DNA of 64,000 nt from Sphingomonas_L flavalba_A (GCF_047553045.1 NZ_CP180208.1:1860001-1924000); one strand, 5' to 3'; shown: positions 42,285 to 52,097, counted from the first letter of the stretch. The notes: generated by a model not told the origin, from the sequence alone. Numbers and translations are program-made.

Positions 42285-42826
42285 CCCCGCCCCTTTCCGA
42301 TCGCCGGCGCGCCGCTGGTCTGCGCCACGCCCTGCGCCAGCGCTTCCAGCACCGCCCGCAATTCCGGGTCGGCGATCGCGCGCAGGCTTTCGCCCAGTTC
42401 GGCGGTCACCGGCTTCAGCGACGGCGGCGGCTGACGCGGCGCAGCGGCCGCCGCCGGCACAATCGTGCCCTGCCGCATCACCACCCGCGCCACCGCCGGA
42501 TAGCCGAAGAAGCGATTGACCCGCTCGACGATGTCGGGCGCGACATGCTGCATCATCGGCGCGTGGGCGGATGCCACCGCCAGCGTCAGCACCCCGTCGG
42601 CGCGCTTGCCCTGCGGAAAGCGGATCGATTCGGGCGCCGACACCCGTGCATAGCGGTGGCCGACAATTTCGGCCCAGCGGCTGACCACCGCTGACTGGAC
42701 GAAGCCGAAGCGGCGGAACGCGGCGCGGCCGACATCGGGCAGCATTTCCGCCACCGCGCGGGCACGCCCGCCGCGCGGCCGTTCGTCGCTTCCGTTCCGC
42801 GATTTGTGGGGGCGCCGTTCCGTCAT
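42281..42826 (-). CDS. DUF721 (DciA-like) protein
   Basis: 181 residues from ATG 42824-42826 (MTERRPHKSRNG); an ATG 12 bases upstream lacks a ribosome-binding site. DUF721 core: FGFVQSAVVSRWAEIVGHRY, then LTLAVASAHAPMMQHVAPDI and VNRFFGYPAVARVVMRQG. Proteins with this domain include DciA, a replicative helicase loader in bacteria lacking DnaC. Here it is divergent from mutY with under 30 bases between starts. The C-terminal tail is Ala/Pro-rich then helical. Confidence 0.8.
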   Translation of the reverse strand: MTERRPHKSRNGSDERPRGGRARAVAEMLPDVGRAAFRRFGFVQSAVVSRWAEIVGHRYARVSAPESIRFPQGKRADGVLTLAVASAHAPMMQHVAPDIVERVNRFFGYPAVARVVMRQGTIVPAAAAAPRQPPPSLKPVTAELGESLRAIADPELRAVLEALAQGVAQTSGAPAIGKGRG

Positions 42827-42852
42827 CGCCGATCTCATGCCATAGCCGCCGG

Positions 42853-43899
42853 GTGCGCGTCGATACGGAACCCGCGCGGCGGCTGCTTGCCTGGTACGAC
42901 CGGCACGCGCGCGCCCTGCCCTGGCGCAGCCCGCCCGGCGCGCCGCCGCCCGATCCCTACCGCGTCTGGCTGTCGGAAATCATGCTGCAACAGACGACGG
43001 TGGCGGCGGTGAAGCCCTATTTCCGCCACTTCATGGCGCGCTGGCCAACGGTAGAGGCGCTCGCCGCCGCCGACGATGCGGAACTGATGAGCGCCTGGGC
43101 CGGCCTTGGCTACTATGCCCGCGCGCGCAATCTGCTCGCCTGCGCGCGCGCGGTGGCGGCACAAGGTGGATTCCCCGACAGCGAATCGGCGTTGCTGAAG
43201 CTGCCCGGCATCGGCGCCTATACGGCAGCAGCGGTAGCGGCGATCGCCTTTGGCCGACGCGCGGTCGTCATCGACGCCAATGTCGAGCGTGTCGTCGCCC
43301 GCCTGTTCGCGCTGGCAGATCCGCTGCCCGCCGCCCGCCCGGCGCTCCGCGCCCTTGTCGACCGGGTCACACCCGCCAGCCGCGCCGGCGATTTCGCCCA
43401 GGCGATGATGGACCTCGGCGCAACCATCTGCACCCCGCGCAGCCCCGCCTGCATCCTCTGCCCGCTCGAAAGCCTGTGCGCCGGCAAGGCGGCCCCCGCC
43501 GCCTACCCGGTCAAGGCGGCAAAGCGTCCCCGCCCGCACCGGCGCGGCACCGCCTGGTGGATAGAGCGCGACGGCCATGTCCTGCTCGTCCGCCGCCCCG
43601 GTCGCGGCCTGCTGGGCGGCATGCGGGCGCTGCCGTCGTCCGAATGGAGCGATTCGCCAGACGAAACGCCGCCCTGTCCAGCTGCATGGGCGGCGGCGGG
43701 CACGGTCAGCCATATTTTTACCCATTTCGCGCTGACCCTCACCGTCCGCGCCGCCACCGTATCCGCCGATTGCGAACCGCCGCTGGAAGGGGAATGGTGG
43801 CCGGTTGATACGATCACCGAAGCCGGCCTGCCGACCCTGTTCGCCAAGGCCGCCGCCACCGCGCTGCAAAAGGAATGGCATGACCGGACCACACTCTGA
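42853..43899 (+). CDS. mutY: A/G-specific adenine glycosylase
   Basis: 348 residues from GTG 42853. It removes adenine opposite 8-oxoguanine in base excision repair. The helix-hairpin-helix LPGIGAYTAAAVAAIAFG and catalytic Asp in VVIDANVERVVARLF are present, as is the glutamate in SEIMLQQTTVAAV. The 4Fe-4S cysteines read CTPRSPACILCPLESLC. The C-terminal Nudix-like domain (GLLGGMRALPSSEW) recognises 8-oxoG. Divergent from the DUF721 gene. Confidence 0.95.
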   Translation: MRVDTEPARRLLAWYDRHARALPWRSPPGAPPPDPYRVWLSEIMLQQTTVAAVKPYFRHFMARWPTVEALAAADDAELMSAWAGLGYYARARNLLACARAVAAQGGFPDSESALLKLPGIGAYTAAAVAAIAFGRRAVVIDANVERVVARLFALADPLPAARPALRALVDRVTPASRAGDFAQAMMDLGATICTPRSPACILCPLESLCAGKAAPAAYPVKAAKRPRPHRRGTAWWIERDGHVLLVRRPGRGLLGGMRALPSSEWSDSPDETPPCPAAWAAAGTVSHIFTHFALTLTVRAATVSADCEPPLEGEWWPVDTITEAGLPTLFAKAAATALQKEWHDRTTL

Positions 43900-43926
43900 C
43901 GCCCATCGCCGCCCGGCGGCGCACCG

Positions 43927-44811
43927 ATGACCGTCCGCCCCGGCTTCACCGGCTCCCCGCTCGACCGCGCCGACCGGCTCCGCGACGACCCCGCCGCCTT
44001 CGACACCGCTCTGGCCGATCCGCGTGCCCGGCTGCTGCGGCTCGACGGTATCGATCCGGTGCTCGACGACGCCGGCCGCCTGTGCTGGACAACGCTGGCC
44101 GACAGACAGGCGGGCGGGGCGCTGCTGCTCCTTGGCCTGCACGATGGCGCGCCCCGCTTTGCCGAACTGCGCTACGACATGCCGGAAGCGCCAACCCGCT
44201 CGCACAGCATCTTCCCCCTGCTCGACCGGATGCCGGCCAGCGAAGCAGCCAGCTATGCCGGCGCACGCAGCCTGATCGACTGGCATCTGCGCCACCGCTT
44301 CTGCGCGCGCTGCGGCTCAGCCGATACGCCCATCTTCCGCGCCGGCTGGGGCCGTCGCTGCGCCGATTGCGGCGCAGAACATTATCCGCGCGTCGACCCG
44401 GTGGTGATCATGCTGGCGGTGCACGGCGACTCGGTGCTGGTCGCGCGCCAGCCGCGCTTCCCCGCCGGTCGCTACTCCGCGCTCGCCGGCTTCGTCGAAC
44501 CCGGCGAGTCGGTCGAGGAAGCGGTGATCCGCGAAATCGGGGAGGAAACCGGCGTCGCTGTCCGCGACGTCCGTTATGTCGCCAGCCAGCCTTGGCCGTT
44601 CCCGTCGACCCTGATGATCGCCTGCGTCGCCACCGCGGACGCGACCGCCATCACCCTCGACACCACGGAACTGGAAGACGCGCTATGGGTCGACCGGGCC
44701 GGCGTCGCGGCGGCGATGGCGCATGCCGACGGCGCGCCTTTCCTGCCGCCGCCGCCTTTCGCCATCGCGCACAGCCTGTTCCGCTGGTGGCTGGACGAAA
44801 CCGCCTTCTGA
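43927..44811 (+). CDS. nudC: NAD(+) diphosphatase / NADH pyrophosphatase
   Basis: 294 residues. An N-terminal domain, then a four-cysteine zinc site (FCARCGSADTPIFRAGWGR, then CADCGAEHYPRVDP), then the Nudix box GFVEPGESVEEAVIREIGEE. The SQPWPFPSTLMIAC segment after the box is diagnostic of NudC, which splits NAD(H) to NMN and AMP and can decap NAD-capped RNA. Same strand as mutY with a 27-base gap. Confidence 0.94.
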   Translation: MTVRPGFTGSPLDRADRLRDDPAAFDTALADPRARLLRLDGIDPVLDDAGRLCWTTLADRQAGGALLLLGLHDGAPRFAELRYDMPEAPTRSHSIFPLLDRMPASEAASYAGARSLIDWHLRHRFCARCGSADTPIFRAGWGRRCADCGAEHYPRVDPVVIMLAVHGDSVLVARQPRFPAGRYSALAGFVEPGESVEEAVIREIGEETGVAVRDVRYVASQPWPFPSTLMIACVATADATAITLDTTELEDALWVDRAGVAAAMAHADGAPFLPPPPFAIAHSLFRWWLDETAF

Positions 44812-44823
44812 GCAAAGCCGCCC

Positions 44824-45717
44824 TTACACCACCGTCCGTGGCCGCTCCTGCGCGTATACGCCCAGCACCCGCACCCATTTCGTGTGGAACCGCAGTTCCT
44901 CCAGCGCGCGGTCGACCGCCGGGTCGCCGGGCGCGCCTTCGATGTCGGCGTAAAATTCGGTCGCGGCAAAGCTGCCGCCGCGCTGGTAGCTTTCCAGCTT
45001 GGTCATGTTGACGCCGTTGGTCGCGAACCCGCCCATCGCCTTGTACAGCGCGGCGGGAATGTTCTTCACCTCGAACAGGAACGTGGTCATCAGCGGCTGG
45101 CCGCGCGCCGGCTCCACCGCTTCGCGGGCCAGTACGGTGAAACGGGTGGTGTTGTGCTCCGCGTCCTCGATCCCCTCGGCCAGCACATCCAGCCCGTAAA
45201 GCTCGGCGGCGAGCGACGGGGCGATCGCCGCGACGCCCGGCTCGGCCCGCTCGGCGACGGTCGCCGCCGCCGCCGCGGTGTCGGCGTGGGCGACCGGGGT
45301 TATGCCGCGCGCGCGCAGCCAGTTGCGGCACTGGCCGAGCGCCTGCGGGTGGCTGATCGCCTGGACAATCGCCTCGTCCGCCCGGCCGATCAGGCTGTGG
45401 CGAACGCGAAGAAACCGTTCGGCGACGATCGACAGGCCCGACTCCGGCAGCAGGAAATGCATGTCGGCGACGCGCCCATGCAGCGAATTTTCGATCGGGA
45501 TGATCGCGTGGCCGGCAGCGCCGCGCTGCACCGCCTCCAGCGCGTCCTCGAACGAAAAGCAGGGCAGCGGCAGGCCATCGGGAAAATGGGCGCGCGCGGC
45601 CAGGTGCGAATTCGCGCCCGGCGCGCCCTGAAAGGCGACGGCGCGGGCGGGATCGGCGGCGGCGGCGGTGGCCATCTCCTCGGCGAGGCGGCGGGCGGGC
45701 TCTGCATAGCTATCCAT
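44824..45717 (-). CDS. pheA: Prephenate dehydratase
   Basis: 297 residues from ATG 45715-45717 (MDSYAEPARRL); the upstream open frame is not family-like. It converts prephenate to phenylpyruvate. PDT domain: VAFQGAPGANSHLAARAHFP, PIENSLHGRVADMHFLL, and the TRF motif in EHNTTRFTVLAR. An ACT domain follows (FEVKNIPAALYKAMGGFATN, LESYQRGGSF), in which the E. coli ESRP motif is ESYQ, so feedback by phenylalanine is likely though details may differ. There is no chorismate mutase domain. aroC lies 1 kb away in a separate unit. Confidence 0.94.
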   Translation of the reverse strand: MDSYAEPARRLAEEMATAAAADPARAVAFQGAPGANSHLAARAHFPDGLPLPCFSFEDALEAVQRGAAGHAIIPIENSLHGRVADMHFLLPESGLSIVAERFLRVRHSLIGRADEAIVQAISHPQALGQCRNWLRARGITPVAHADTAAAAATVAERAEPGVAAIAPSLAAELYGLDVLAEGIEDAEHNTTRFTVLAREAVEPARGQPLMTTFLFEVKNIPAALYKAMGGFATNGVNMTKLESYQRGGSFAATEFYADIEGAPGDPAVDRALEELRFHTKWVRVLGVYAQERPRTVV

Positions 45718-45850
45718 GACGCCCGCGCGATTAGGCTGACGAAGGTCCGACGGCAAGCGCGGCTTGCGAAGCCGCCCCGGCAATCCTATGGGATGCGCAA
45801 CTTTGGCTGATGCGGGCGACACTGCCCGCGAATGGAGCTTCGAGGGGCGC

Positions 45851-46498
45851 ATGGACAATCGGACCAACACGATCGCTGGCTGGGTGCTGGGCGCGGCAAT
45901 CGTCGCCCTCGGGGCCGGGATCGTCAGTAGCGAATTCTTCCGGGCCGAACGGCCGGAGAAGATGGGCTACCCGATCGAGGGCGTGGTTGAGGATGGCGAC
46001 GGTGGCGGCGCGGCGGCGGTGCCGATCGAAGCCCTGCTCGCCAGCGCCGACCTGGCCGCCGGTGAAAAGGCGTTCGCCAAGTGCGCCGCCTGCCATACCG
46101 TGAAGAAGGGCGGAACCAACGGTATCGGCCCGGATCTGTGGGGGGTCGTCGGCGACCACGTCGCTCAGGGCCGCGACGGCTTCGCCTTCTCCTCGGCGCT
46201 GAAGGCCAAGGGCGGCAACTGGACGTTCGAGGCGCTCGATCAGTGGTTGACCTCACCGCGCAAGTTCGCGGAAGGCACCAAGATGACCTTCGCCGGCATC
46301 GGCAAGGCGGAAGAACGCGCCAACCTGATCGCCTGGCTGAACCAGCAGAGCGACAGCCCGCAGCCGCTGCCGGCCGTTCCCGCCGCCCCGGCGGAAGAAG
46401 CGCCCGCGGCTGACAGCGCCGACGCGCCGGCCGATAACGCGGCTGCCCCGGCGGACGCCGCGCCGGCTGCCGAAACCCCGGCCGCCGCGGCGCAGTGA
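45851..46498 (+). CDS. Membrane-anchored cytochrome c
   Basis: 215 residues from ATG 45851 (GAGGGG upstream). An uncleaved N-terminal helix (IAGWVLGAAIVALGAGIV) anchors a class I cytochrome c domain with heme site CAACH (KCAACHTVKKGGTNGIGP) and a methionine ligand in FAEGTKMTFAGI. This is the CycM/cytochrome c552-like arrangement that carries electrons to terminal oxidase in alphaproteobacteria. The last 45 residues are an Ala/Pro/Glu low-complexity tail of unknown use. A monocistronic unit between pheA and aroC. Confidence 0.88.
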   Translation: MDNRTNTIAGWVLGAAIVALGAGIVSSEFFRAERPEKMGYPIEGVVEDGDGGGAAAVPIEALLASADLAAGEKAFAKCAACHTVKKGGTNGIGPDLWGVVGDHVAQGRDGFAFSSALKAKGGNWTFEALDQWLTSPRKFAEGTKMTFAGIGKAEERANLIAWLNQQSDSPQPLPAVPAAPAEEAPAADSADAPADNAAAPADAAPAAETPAAAAQ

Positions 46499-46540
46499 GG
46501 GCGGCGCCGCCGCCCTGCCGCCGCGCACGGTAGCGCCGCC

Positions 46541-47608
46541 ATGTCGTTCAACAGCTTCGGCCGCGTTTTCCGCTTCACGACCTGGGGTGAAAGCCACGGT
46601 CCGGCGCTCGGCGCCGTCGTCGACGGCTGCCCACCCGGGCTCGCGCTGTCGGCGGCGGACATCCAGCCCTGGCTCGACCGCCGCCGCCCCGGCACCTCGC
46701 GCTATACCACTCAGCGTCAGGAGCCGGACGCCGTCCGCATCCTTTCCGGCGTGTTCGAAGGGCGAACCACCGGCACGCCGATCAGTCTGCTGATCGACAA
46801 TGTCGACCAGCGCTCGAAGGACTATTCAGAGGTCGCCCTCGCCTATCGCCCCGGCCATGCCGATTATGCCTACGACGCCAAATACGGCTTTCGCGACTAT
46901 CGCGGCGGCGGCCGTTCCTCGGCACGCGAAACGGCGGCGCGGGTCGCGGCCGGCGCCGTCGCCCGGCTGGTCATCCCGGAAGTGACGATAACCGCCTGGG
47001 TGGCGGAAGTCGGCGGCGACCCGATCGATCCCGCCGCCTTCGACGAGTCACAGATCGACGCCAACCCCTTCTTCTGCCCCGATGCAGCCGCCGCCGAACG
47101 CTGGGCCGGGGCGATCGACCGGGCGCGCAAGGCCGGCTCGTCGCTCGGCGCGATCGTCGAATGCCGGGCAACCGGCGTTCCCGCCGGCTGGGGCGCGCCG
47201 CTCTATGCCAAGCTCGACAGCGAACTCGCCGCCGCCGCCATGTCGATCAACGCGGTCAAGGGCGTCGAGATCGGCGACGGTTTCGCTGCCGCCCGGCTGA
47301 CCGGCGAACAGAATGCCGATCCGATGCGGCCCGGCGCCGATGGCCCGGCCTTCACCGCCAACCATGCCGGCGGCATCGCCGGCGGCATCGCCACCGGCCA
47401 GCCGGTTCGCCTGCGCGTCGCGTTCAAACCGACCAGTTCGATCCTGACCCCGGTCGAAACCGTCACCCGCGACGGCGCCGCGACGGAAATCAGCACCAAG
47501 GGCCGCCACGACCCGTGCGTCGGCATTCGCGGCGTGCCGGTGGTCGCGGCGATGATGGCGCTGGTCCTCGCCGACCAGAAACTGCTCCACCGCGCCCAGT
47601 GCGGCTGA
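46541..47608 (+). CDS. aroC: Chorismate synthase
   Basis: 355 residues, full length. It makes chorismate from EPSP, last common step to aromatic amino acids, using reduced FMN. Signatures are clear: FRFTTWGESHGPALGAVVDG at the N-terminus, RPGHADYAYDAKYGFRDYRG, GGRSSARETAARVAAGAVAR and the C-terminal RHDPCVGIRGVPV. The gene is 42 bases after the cytochrome gene and may share its transcript. Confidence 0.97.
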   Translation: MSFNSFGRVFRFTTWGESHGPALGAVVDGCPPGLALSAADIQPWLDRRRPGTSRYTTQRQEPDAVRILSGVFEGRTTGTPISLLIDNVDQRSKDYSEVALAYRPGHADYAYDAKYGFRDYRGGGRSSARETAARVAAGAVARLVIPEVTITAWVAEVGGDPIDPAAFDESQIDANPFFCPDAAAAERWAGAIDRARKAGSSLGAIVECRATGVPAGWGAPLYAKLDSELAAAAMSINAVKGVEIGDGFAAARLTGEQNADPMRPGADGPAFTANHAGGIAGGIATGQPVRLRVAFKPTSSILTPVETVTRDGAATEISTKGRHDPCVGIRGVPVVAAMMALVLADQKLLHRAQCG

Positions 47609-47772
47609 ACGGGGGTCTTTGCCCCTCCCCGCTGTCTGTTGCCCCGGCGAAGGCCGGAATCCCGCAGTTTCGTTCCCGCCGCCCTCGATAAACGACGACC
47701 CGAACCGTTTCCCCGGTCGATTGAGGAAGCGTCGGCAAGCCCGCGCGTTGACCGCCTCGAAGGAGACGGAAG

Positions 47773-48018
47773 ATGCACAAGTTCAATCTTGCCCTGATAC
47801 TCGCCGGCGCGATGGCGTTGCCCGCCGTGGCGCAGACGATGGAACCGACGCCCCCGGCCGACGCGCCGCAGGCGACGCCAACCCCGGCCGAACCTGATGC
47901 GATGCCGATGCCGGCGCAGACCCCGGCGCCCGACATCAACAATAACGGCATTCCCGACGATCAGGAAACGCCGGCGCCGACTCCGGAGCCAACCCCGACG
48001 CCAACACCGCGCGGCTGA
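47773..48018 (+). CDS. Small secreted Pro/Thr-rich protein with calcium-loop motif
   Basis: 81 residues with AAGGAG upstream. A signal peptide (HKFNLALILAGAMALPAVAQ) leads to a mature chain of about 60 residues made of Pro, Thr, Ala and Glu, interrupted by DINNNGIPDDQE. That stretch has the spacing of the thrombospondin type 3/dockerin-like Ca-binding loop (Asp, Asn, Asn, Gly, Pro-Asp). The end TPTPTPRG is shared with the next small gene. No function known. It could be a surface or stalk-like peptide. Confidence 0.65.
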   Translation: MHKFNLALILAGAMALPAVAQTMEPTPPADAPQATPTPAEPDAMPMPAQTPAPDINNNGIPDDQETPAPTPEPTPTPTPRG

Positions 48019-48179
48019 TCTGGCAGGCCGCTTCTGGCCGATTCCGCGCCTGGCGGGATCGGCCAGCAAAGCGGCGAAAACCTACAAATGTAAGTCATGA
48101 TTTCATCGAATCGGTTGTCAGTACGACAATCTAAATCCGTTGCGGGTCGCAACATAACGCAGAATGAAGAGGTACTTTT

Positions 48180-48374
48180 ATGCGTAATTCCATCGCCGTT
48201 TTCGCTCTGATCGCCGGCCTTTCGGTTCCGGCCTTCGCTCAGGAAACGCCGCCCGCGCCGGAACCGACGCCGGTGACCACCGAAACCCCGGCGCCGACCA
48301 CCGGCGACTCGACCGTGACATCAACCGACGCCACCACGCCGGAAGCGACGCCGACGCCCGATCCGCGCGGTTGA
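48180..48374 (+). CDS. Small secreted Pro/Thr-rich protein, paralogue of the preceding one
   Basis: 64 residues; GAAGAGG lies 7 bases before the ATG. A signal peptide (RNSIAVFALIAGLSVPAFAQ) is followed by about 43 residues almost only of Pro, Thr, Ala, Glu, Ser and Asp, ending TPTPDPRG like its neighbour. The calcium-loop motif of the neighbour is missing. The 160 bases before it are A/T-rich, and TTGTC-N5-GACAA at 48115-48129 could be an operator. A terminator follows. Confidence 0.6.
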   Translation: MRNSIAVFALIAGLSVPAFAQETPPAPEPTPVTTETPAPTTGDSTVTSTDATTPEATPTPDPRG

Positions 48375-48405
48375 TCGCCAGCGGATAAGCTGACGGATAA
48401 TCTCC

Positions 48406-48431
48406 GGGCGCGGTGGCCTGCCACCGCGCCC
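48406..48431. terminator. Bidirectional hairpin between the small secreted genes and purA
   Basis: GGGCGCGGTGGC (48406-48417) pairs perfectly with GCCACCGCGCCC (48420-48431) around a two-base loop. It lies between the convergent 3' ends of the 64-residue protein gene and purA. No T-run is present on either side. Confidence 0.6.
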
Positions 48432-48444
48432 AACCCGTCGCCGC

Positions 48445-49734
<1,290 letters not shown>

Positions 49735-49862
49735 GTATTCCGTCCCGCTGTTGCGGAGCAGCGCCTATCGGACGGGGGCGCGAACGTCCAGCCCCACCGG
49801 CCTCCGCGCCGCCGCCACCGCCCCCCTTTCCGCCGGACGCGCAGACCGGCTAAGCCTGCGTC

Positions 49863-50726
49863 ATGGGCAAGCTCCTCTCGGTCGCGGCGGTCGCCGCGCT
49901 GTTCGCCTTGGCGACGCCGGCCATCCTCGCGCCGCGCACCGCCAGCGGCATGACCATCCAGCGGTCGGATGTGCAGTACGATCGCGCGCCACGCCAGCGG
50001 CTGATCCTGTGGACGGCCCGGCACAAGGGCCGTTGGCCACTCGCCATCTACATCCACGGCGGCGGGTGGAGCGCGGGCGACCCCGGCGCCGGCGGCGGGG
50101 AAAAACCGCGCCACTTCCTCGACCGGGGTTATATCTACGCCTCGGTCACCTACCGCTTCGTGCCAGAGGTGACGGTGGAGGAACAGCTGCGCGACGTCGC
50201 CCGGTCGATCGCCTGGCTGCGCGCCAATGCCGGCCATATCGGCGCCGACCCGGACCGGATCGTGCTGGTCGGCCACAGTTCGGGCGCCCATCTCGCCGCG
50301 CTGCTCGCCAGCGACCCGCAATGGCTGGCGACGGCGAAGGTGCCGTTCGCCGTGATCCGTGCGGTCGCACTGCTCGACGGTGCCGGATTCGACGTGCCGT
50401 CGCTCATGGCACCCTTTCCGGGCGAGACCATGCCCTATTACGGCAAGGCGTTCGGCACGGATGAGGCCCGCCGACTCCGCCTGTCGCCAATCGCCCATCT
50501 GGCCGCGCCCAACGCCCCGGCCTGGCTGTTTCTGCAGGATGCGGCCCGCTTCACCGGCTATATGGAGGCGGAGGCGCTGGCCCGGCCGCTGCGCGCTGCC
50601 GGCGCCACCACCCTGATCGTGCCGGTGCCAGACAGTTCCCATATGCGCCTGAACGAGGATCTCGGCCGCCCCGGCGATTTCGCTACCGCCCGGCTCGACG
50701 CCTTTCTCGATCAGATCATGCGCTGA
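49863..50726 (+). CDS. Secreted alpha/beta hydrolase
   Basis: 287 residues. An N-terminal signal (GKLLSVAAVAALFALATPAI) is followed by an esterase-type alpha/beta fold: oxyanion motif YIHGGGWSAGD, nucleophile Ser in LVGHSSGAHLAALL (GxSxG form), and the histidine in PDSSHMRLNEDLG. This resembles the hormone-sensitive-lipase/BD-FAE type carboxylesterases. Substrate unknown. Confidence 0.85.
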   Translation: MGKLLSVAAVAALFALATPAILAPRTASGMTIQRSDVQYDRAPRQRLILWTARHKGRWPLAIYIHGGGWSAGDPGAGGGEKPRHFLDRGYIYASVTYRFVPEVTVEEQLRDVARSIAWLRANAGHIGADPDRIVLVGHSSGAHLAALLASDPQWLATAKVPFAVIRAVALLDGAGFDVPSLMAPFPGETMPYYGKAFGTDEARRLRLSPIAHLAAPNAPAWLFLQDAARFTGYMEAEALARPLRAAGATTLIVPVPDSSHMRLNEDLGRPGDFATARLDAFLDQIMR

Positions 50727-50787
50727 CCGGGCCTTACCAGCCCGCATCCCTCTTGCCCCCTGGGCGCGACCGGGCCATCCCTTGGCG

Positions 50788-51282
50788 ATGTACTCGCTGC
50801 CGGCCATCTCGAACATCGCCCAGACGATCCAGCTCGCGATCGCGCCGGTCTTTCTGCTCGCCGGCGTCGGCGCCTTCCTGAACGTGCTGACCGGGCGACT
50901 GAGCCGCGTCGTCGACCGCGCCCGCTGGCTGGAGGAACGCCACGCCGTCGCGGAAGGAGAGGAACGCCGCCGGCTGGTCACCGAACTGCGCCGGCTCGAC
51001 CGGCGGATGACCTTGTCGAGCATCTCGATCTGGCTGTGCGTCGCCTGCGCGATCGCGGTGTGCGTCCTCGTCGCGCTGCTGTTCATCACCCAGCTGGTCA
51101 ACCTGCCCTACCGGGTGGCGGTCGCCGCGTCCTTCGTCATCGCGATGGCACTGCTGATCGCCGGGCTGATCGCCTTCCTGCTGGAAATCCGCATCGCCCG
51201 CAAAAGCTTCCGCATCCGGGAAGAACTGCTGATTCAGGATTATGAAGAGGCCGCGCGGCCGAACGGCGCGCCGCATATATGA
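50788..51282 (+). CDS. DUF2721 membrane protein
   Basis: 164 residues from ATG 50788 (an in-frame TTG two codons earlier is possible). Three hydrophobic segments (IQLAIAPVFLLAGVGAFLNV; IWLCVACAIAVCVLVALLF; VAVAASFVIAMALLIAGLIA) with a charged cytoplasmic loop (GRLSRVVDRARWLEERHAVA, RRRLVTELRRLDRRM) match DUF2721. No function known. The hairpin at 51286-51315 directly follows its stop. Confidence 0.78.
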   Translation: MYSLPAISNIAQTIQLAIAPVFLLAGVGAFLNVLTGRLSRVVDRARWLEERHAVAEGEERRRLVTELRRLDRRMTLSSISIWLCVACAIAVCVLVALLFITQLVNLPYRVAVAASFVIAMALLIAGLIAFLLEIRIARKSFRIREELLIQDYEEAARPNGAPHI

Positions 51283-51285
51283 AAA

Positions 51286-51315
51286 GGGTTGCCAGGCCCG
51301 CAGGCCCGGCAACCC
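51286..51315. terminator. Intrinsic terminator, shared but best oriented for the minus strand
   Basis: GGGTTGCC (51286-51293) pairs with GGCAACCC (51308-51315), with an inner GGCC/GGCC stem. On the minus strand it is followed by TTTTC, a proper intrinsic terminator for the mini-gene at 51372-51428. On the plus strand it can still stop the DUF2721 transcript. Confidence 0.7.
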
Positions 51316-51371
51316 CCAACATGGTCAGCGGCCGGAAGTGCCGCCTCCGGAAGACATCTGGCGCGGCCGTG

Positions 51372-51428
51372 TCAGGCGCGCGTCTCCCGAACGGACTTGA
51401 TCGACCCCTCTGCTGAACCATGAGACAT
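51372..51428 (-). CDS. 18-codon mini-gene with ideal Shine-Dalgarno
   Basis: Reads MSHGSAEGSIKSVRETRA then TGA. It is preceded by AAAGGAGGTGATCC (51430-51443), fully complementary to the 16S rRNA 3' end, with 7 bases between AGGAGG and ATG. An intrinsic terminator lies 57 bases after the stop. The peptide is polar with no signal or membrane segment. A second tiny frame (MSSGGGTSGR, 51325-51357) follows 14 bases later with no ribosome-binding site. It could be a translated micropeptide, a regulatory leader-type RNA, or a ribosome-binding decoy. No family is recognised. Confidence 0.45.
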   Translation of the reverse strand: MSHGSAEGSIKSVRETRA

Positions 51429-51429
51429 C

Positions 51430-51443
51430 GGATCACCTCCTTT
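51430..51443 (-). promoter_or_regulatory. Perfect extended Shine-Dalgarno of the mini-gene
   Basis: AAAGGAGGTGATCC on the minus strand complements 14 bases of the standard 16S rRNA tail (GGATCACCTCCTTT). Every other gene in the window has a far weaker site, often only GGAG, or a TTG/GTG start without one. Confidence 0.6.
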
Positions 51444-51560
51444 CGCTGGTTGAAGCCATTGTGCCTGCAAGGCACGGACCGGAAGGTGAATCATCCGGAC
51501 TCGCCGATCAAGTCTTGAAAAGATTTTTGTTTCGGACGACCCTCAATGGTCGCTCGCGGA

Positions 51561-52097
51561 TTACCGGCAACCGGCGACCACCTCGCCGATCAGCGGATCG
51601 GCCGGCAACACCAACGGTATCCCGTCCTCAACCCGCACGCCAATCGCTCCACCCGCCTTGGCCAGCACGTCCTTGAACCACGGATAGCCGGCGGCAAAGC
51701 GCGCCACCGTGTCGTCTCCGGCGGTCTGCGCATCAAACCGGGTGGCGCCGCGCTCGGTCAGCAGTTGCAGGGCGGTGCCGTTCACCCCGGCGCGGGTCAT
51801 CACAATCATCCGCATCGCCTTGTCGCAGGCAATGCTGAACACCGGCTCGCCACCCAGTCCGAACCGGGCGGCCGGCCCGTCGGTCAGCGTCCAGCGTCCG
51901 TCGGCAACCGCCAGACCGGCAATTTCGGGAATATTGCCACGCTCGGTGGCGATGCCGTCGCGCCCCGGCTCCTCCTGCATCGCATCGGGCAGCGGCGTCG
52001 CTTCCTCCAGCGGCACCGCCTGATTGGCCGGCTCCGGCTGCTTCTGGCAGGCGGCGGCGGCAAGCAACAGCAGCAGGAACGGGGCATGGCGCATCAT
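51561..52097 (-). CDS. Lipoprotein of unknown function (second of a tandem pair)
   Basis: 178 residues from ATG 52095-52097, which overlaps the stop of the upstream gene (ATGA). A lipoprotein signal (RHAPFLLLLLAAAACQK, Cys in AAAC) leads to a mature domain with VADGRWTLTDGPAARFGLGG, a CDKAMRMIVMTRAG segment, and the end IPLVLPADPLIGEVVAGCR. It resembles its upstream neighbour over the mature domain: a W-x-x-tryptophan-like start, C-D-x-x-x-R-x-I-V and a C-terminal Cys-Arg. Family not recognised. Confidence 0.75.
   Translation of the reverse strand: MMRHAPFLLLLLAAAACQKQPEPANQAVPLEEATPLPDAMQEEPGRDGIATERGNIPEIAGLAVADGRWTLTDGPAARFGLGGEPVFSIACDKAMRMIVMTRAGVNGTALQLLTERGATRFDAQTAGDDTVARFAAGYPWFKDVLAKAGGAIGVRVEDGIPLVLPADPLIGEVVAGCR

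Noticed and set aside
51325..51357. 10-codon minus-strand frame MSSGGGTSGR after the mini-gene
   Set aside because: No ribosome-binding site and too short to judge; mentioned only in the context of the mini-gene transcript.
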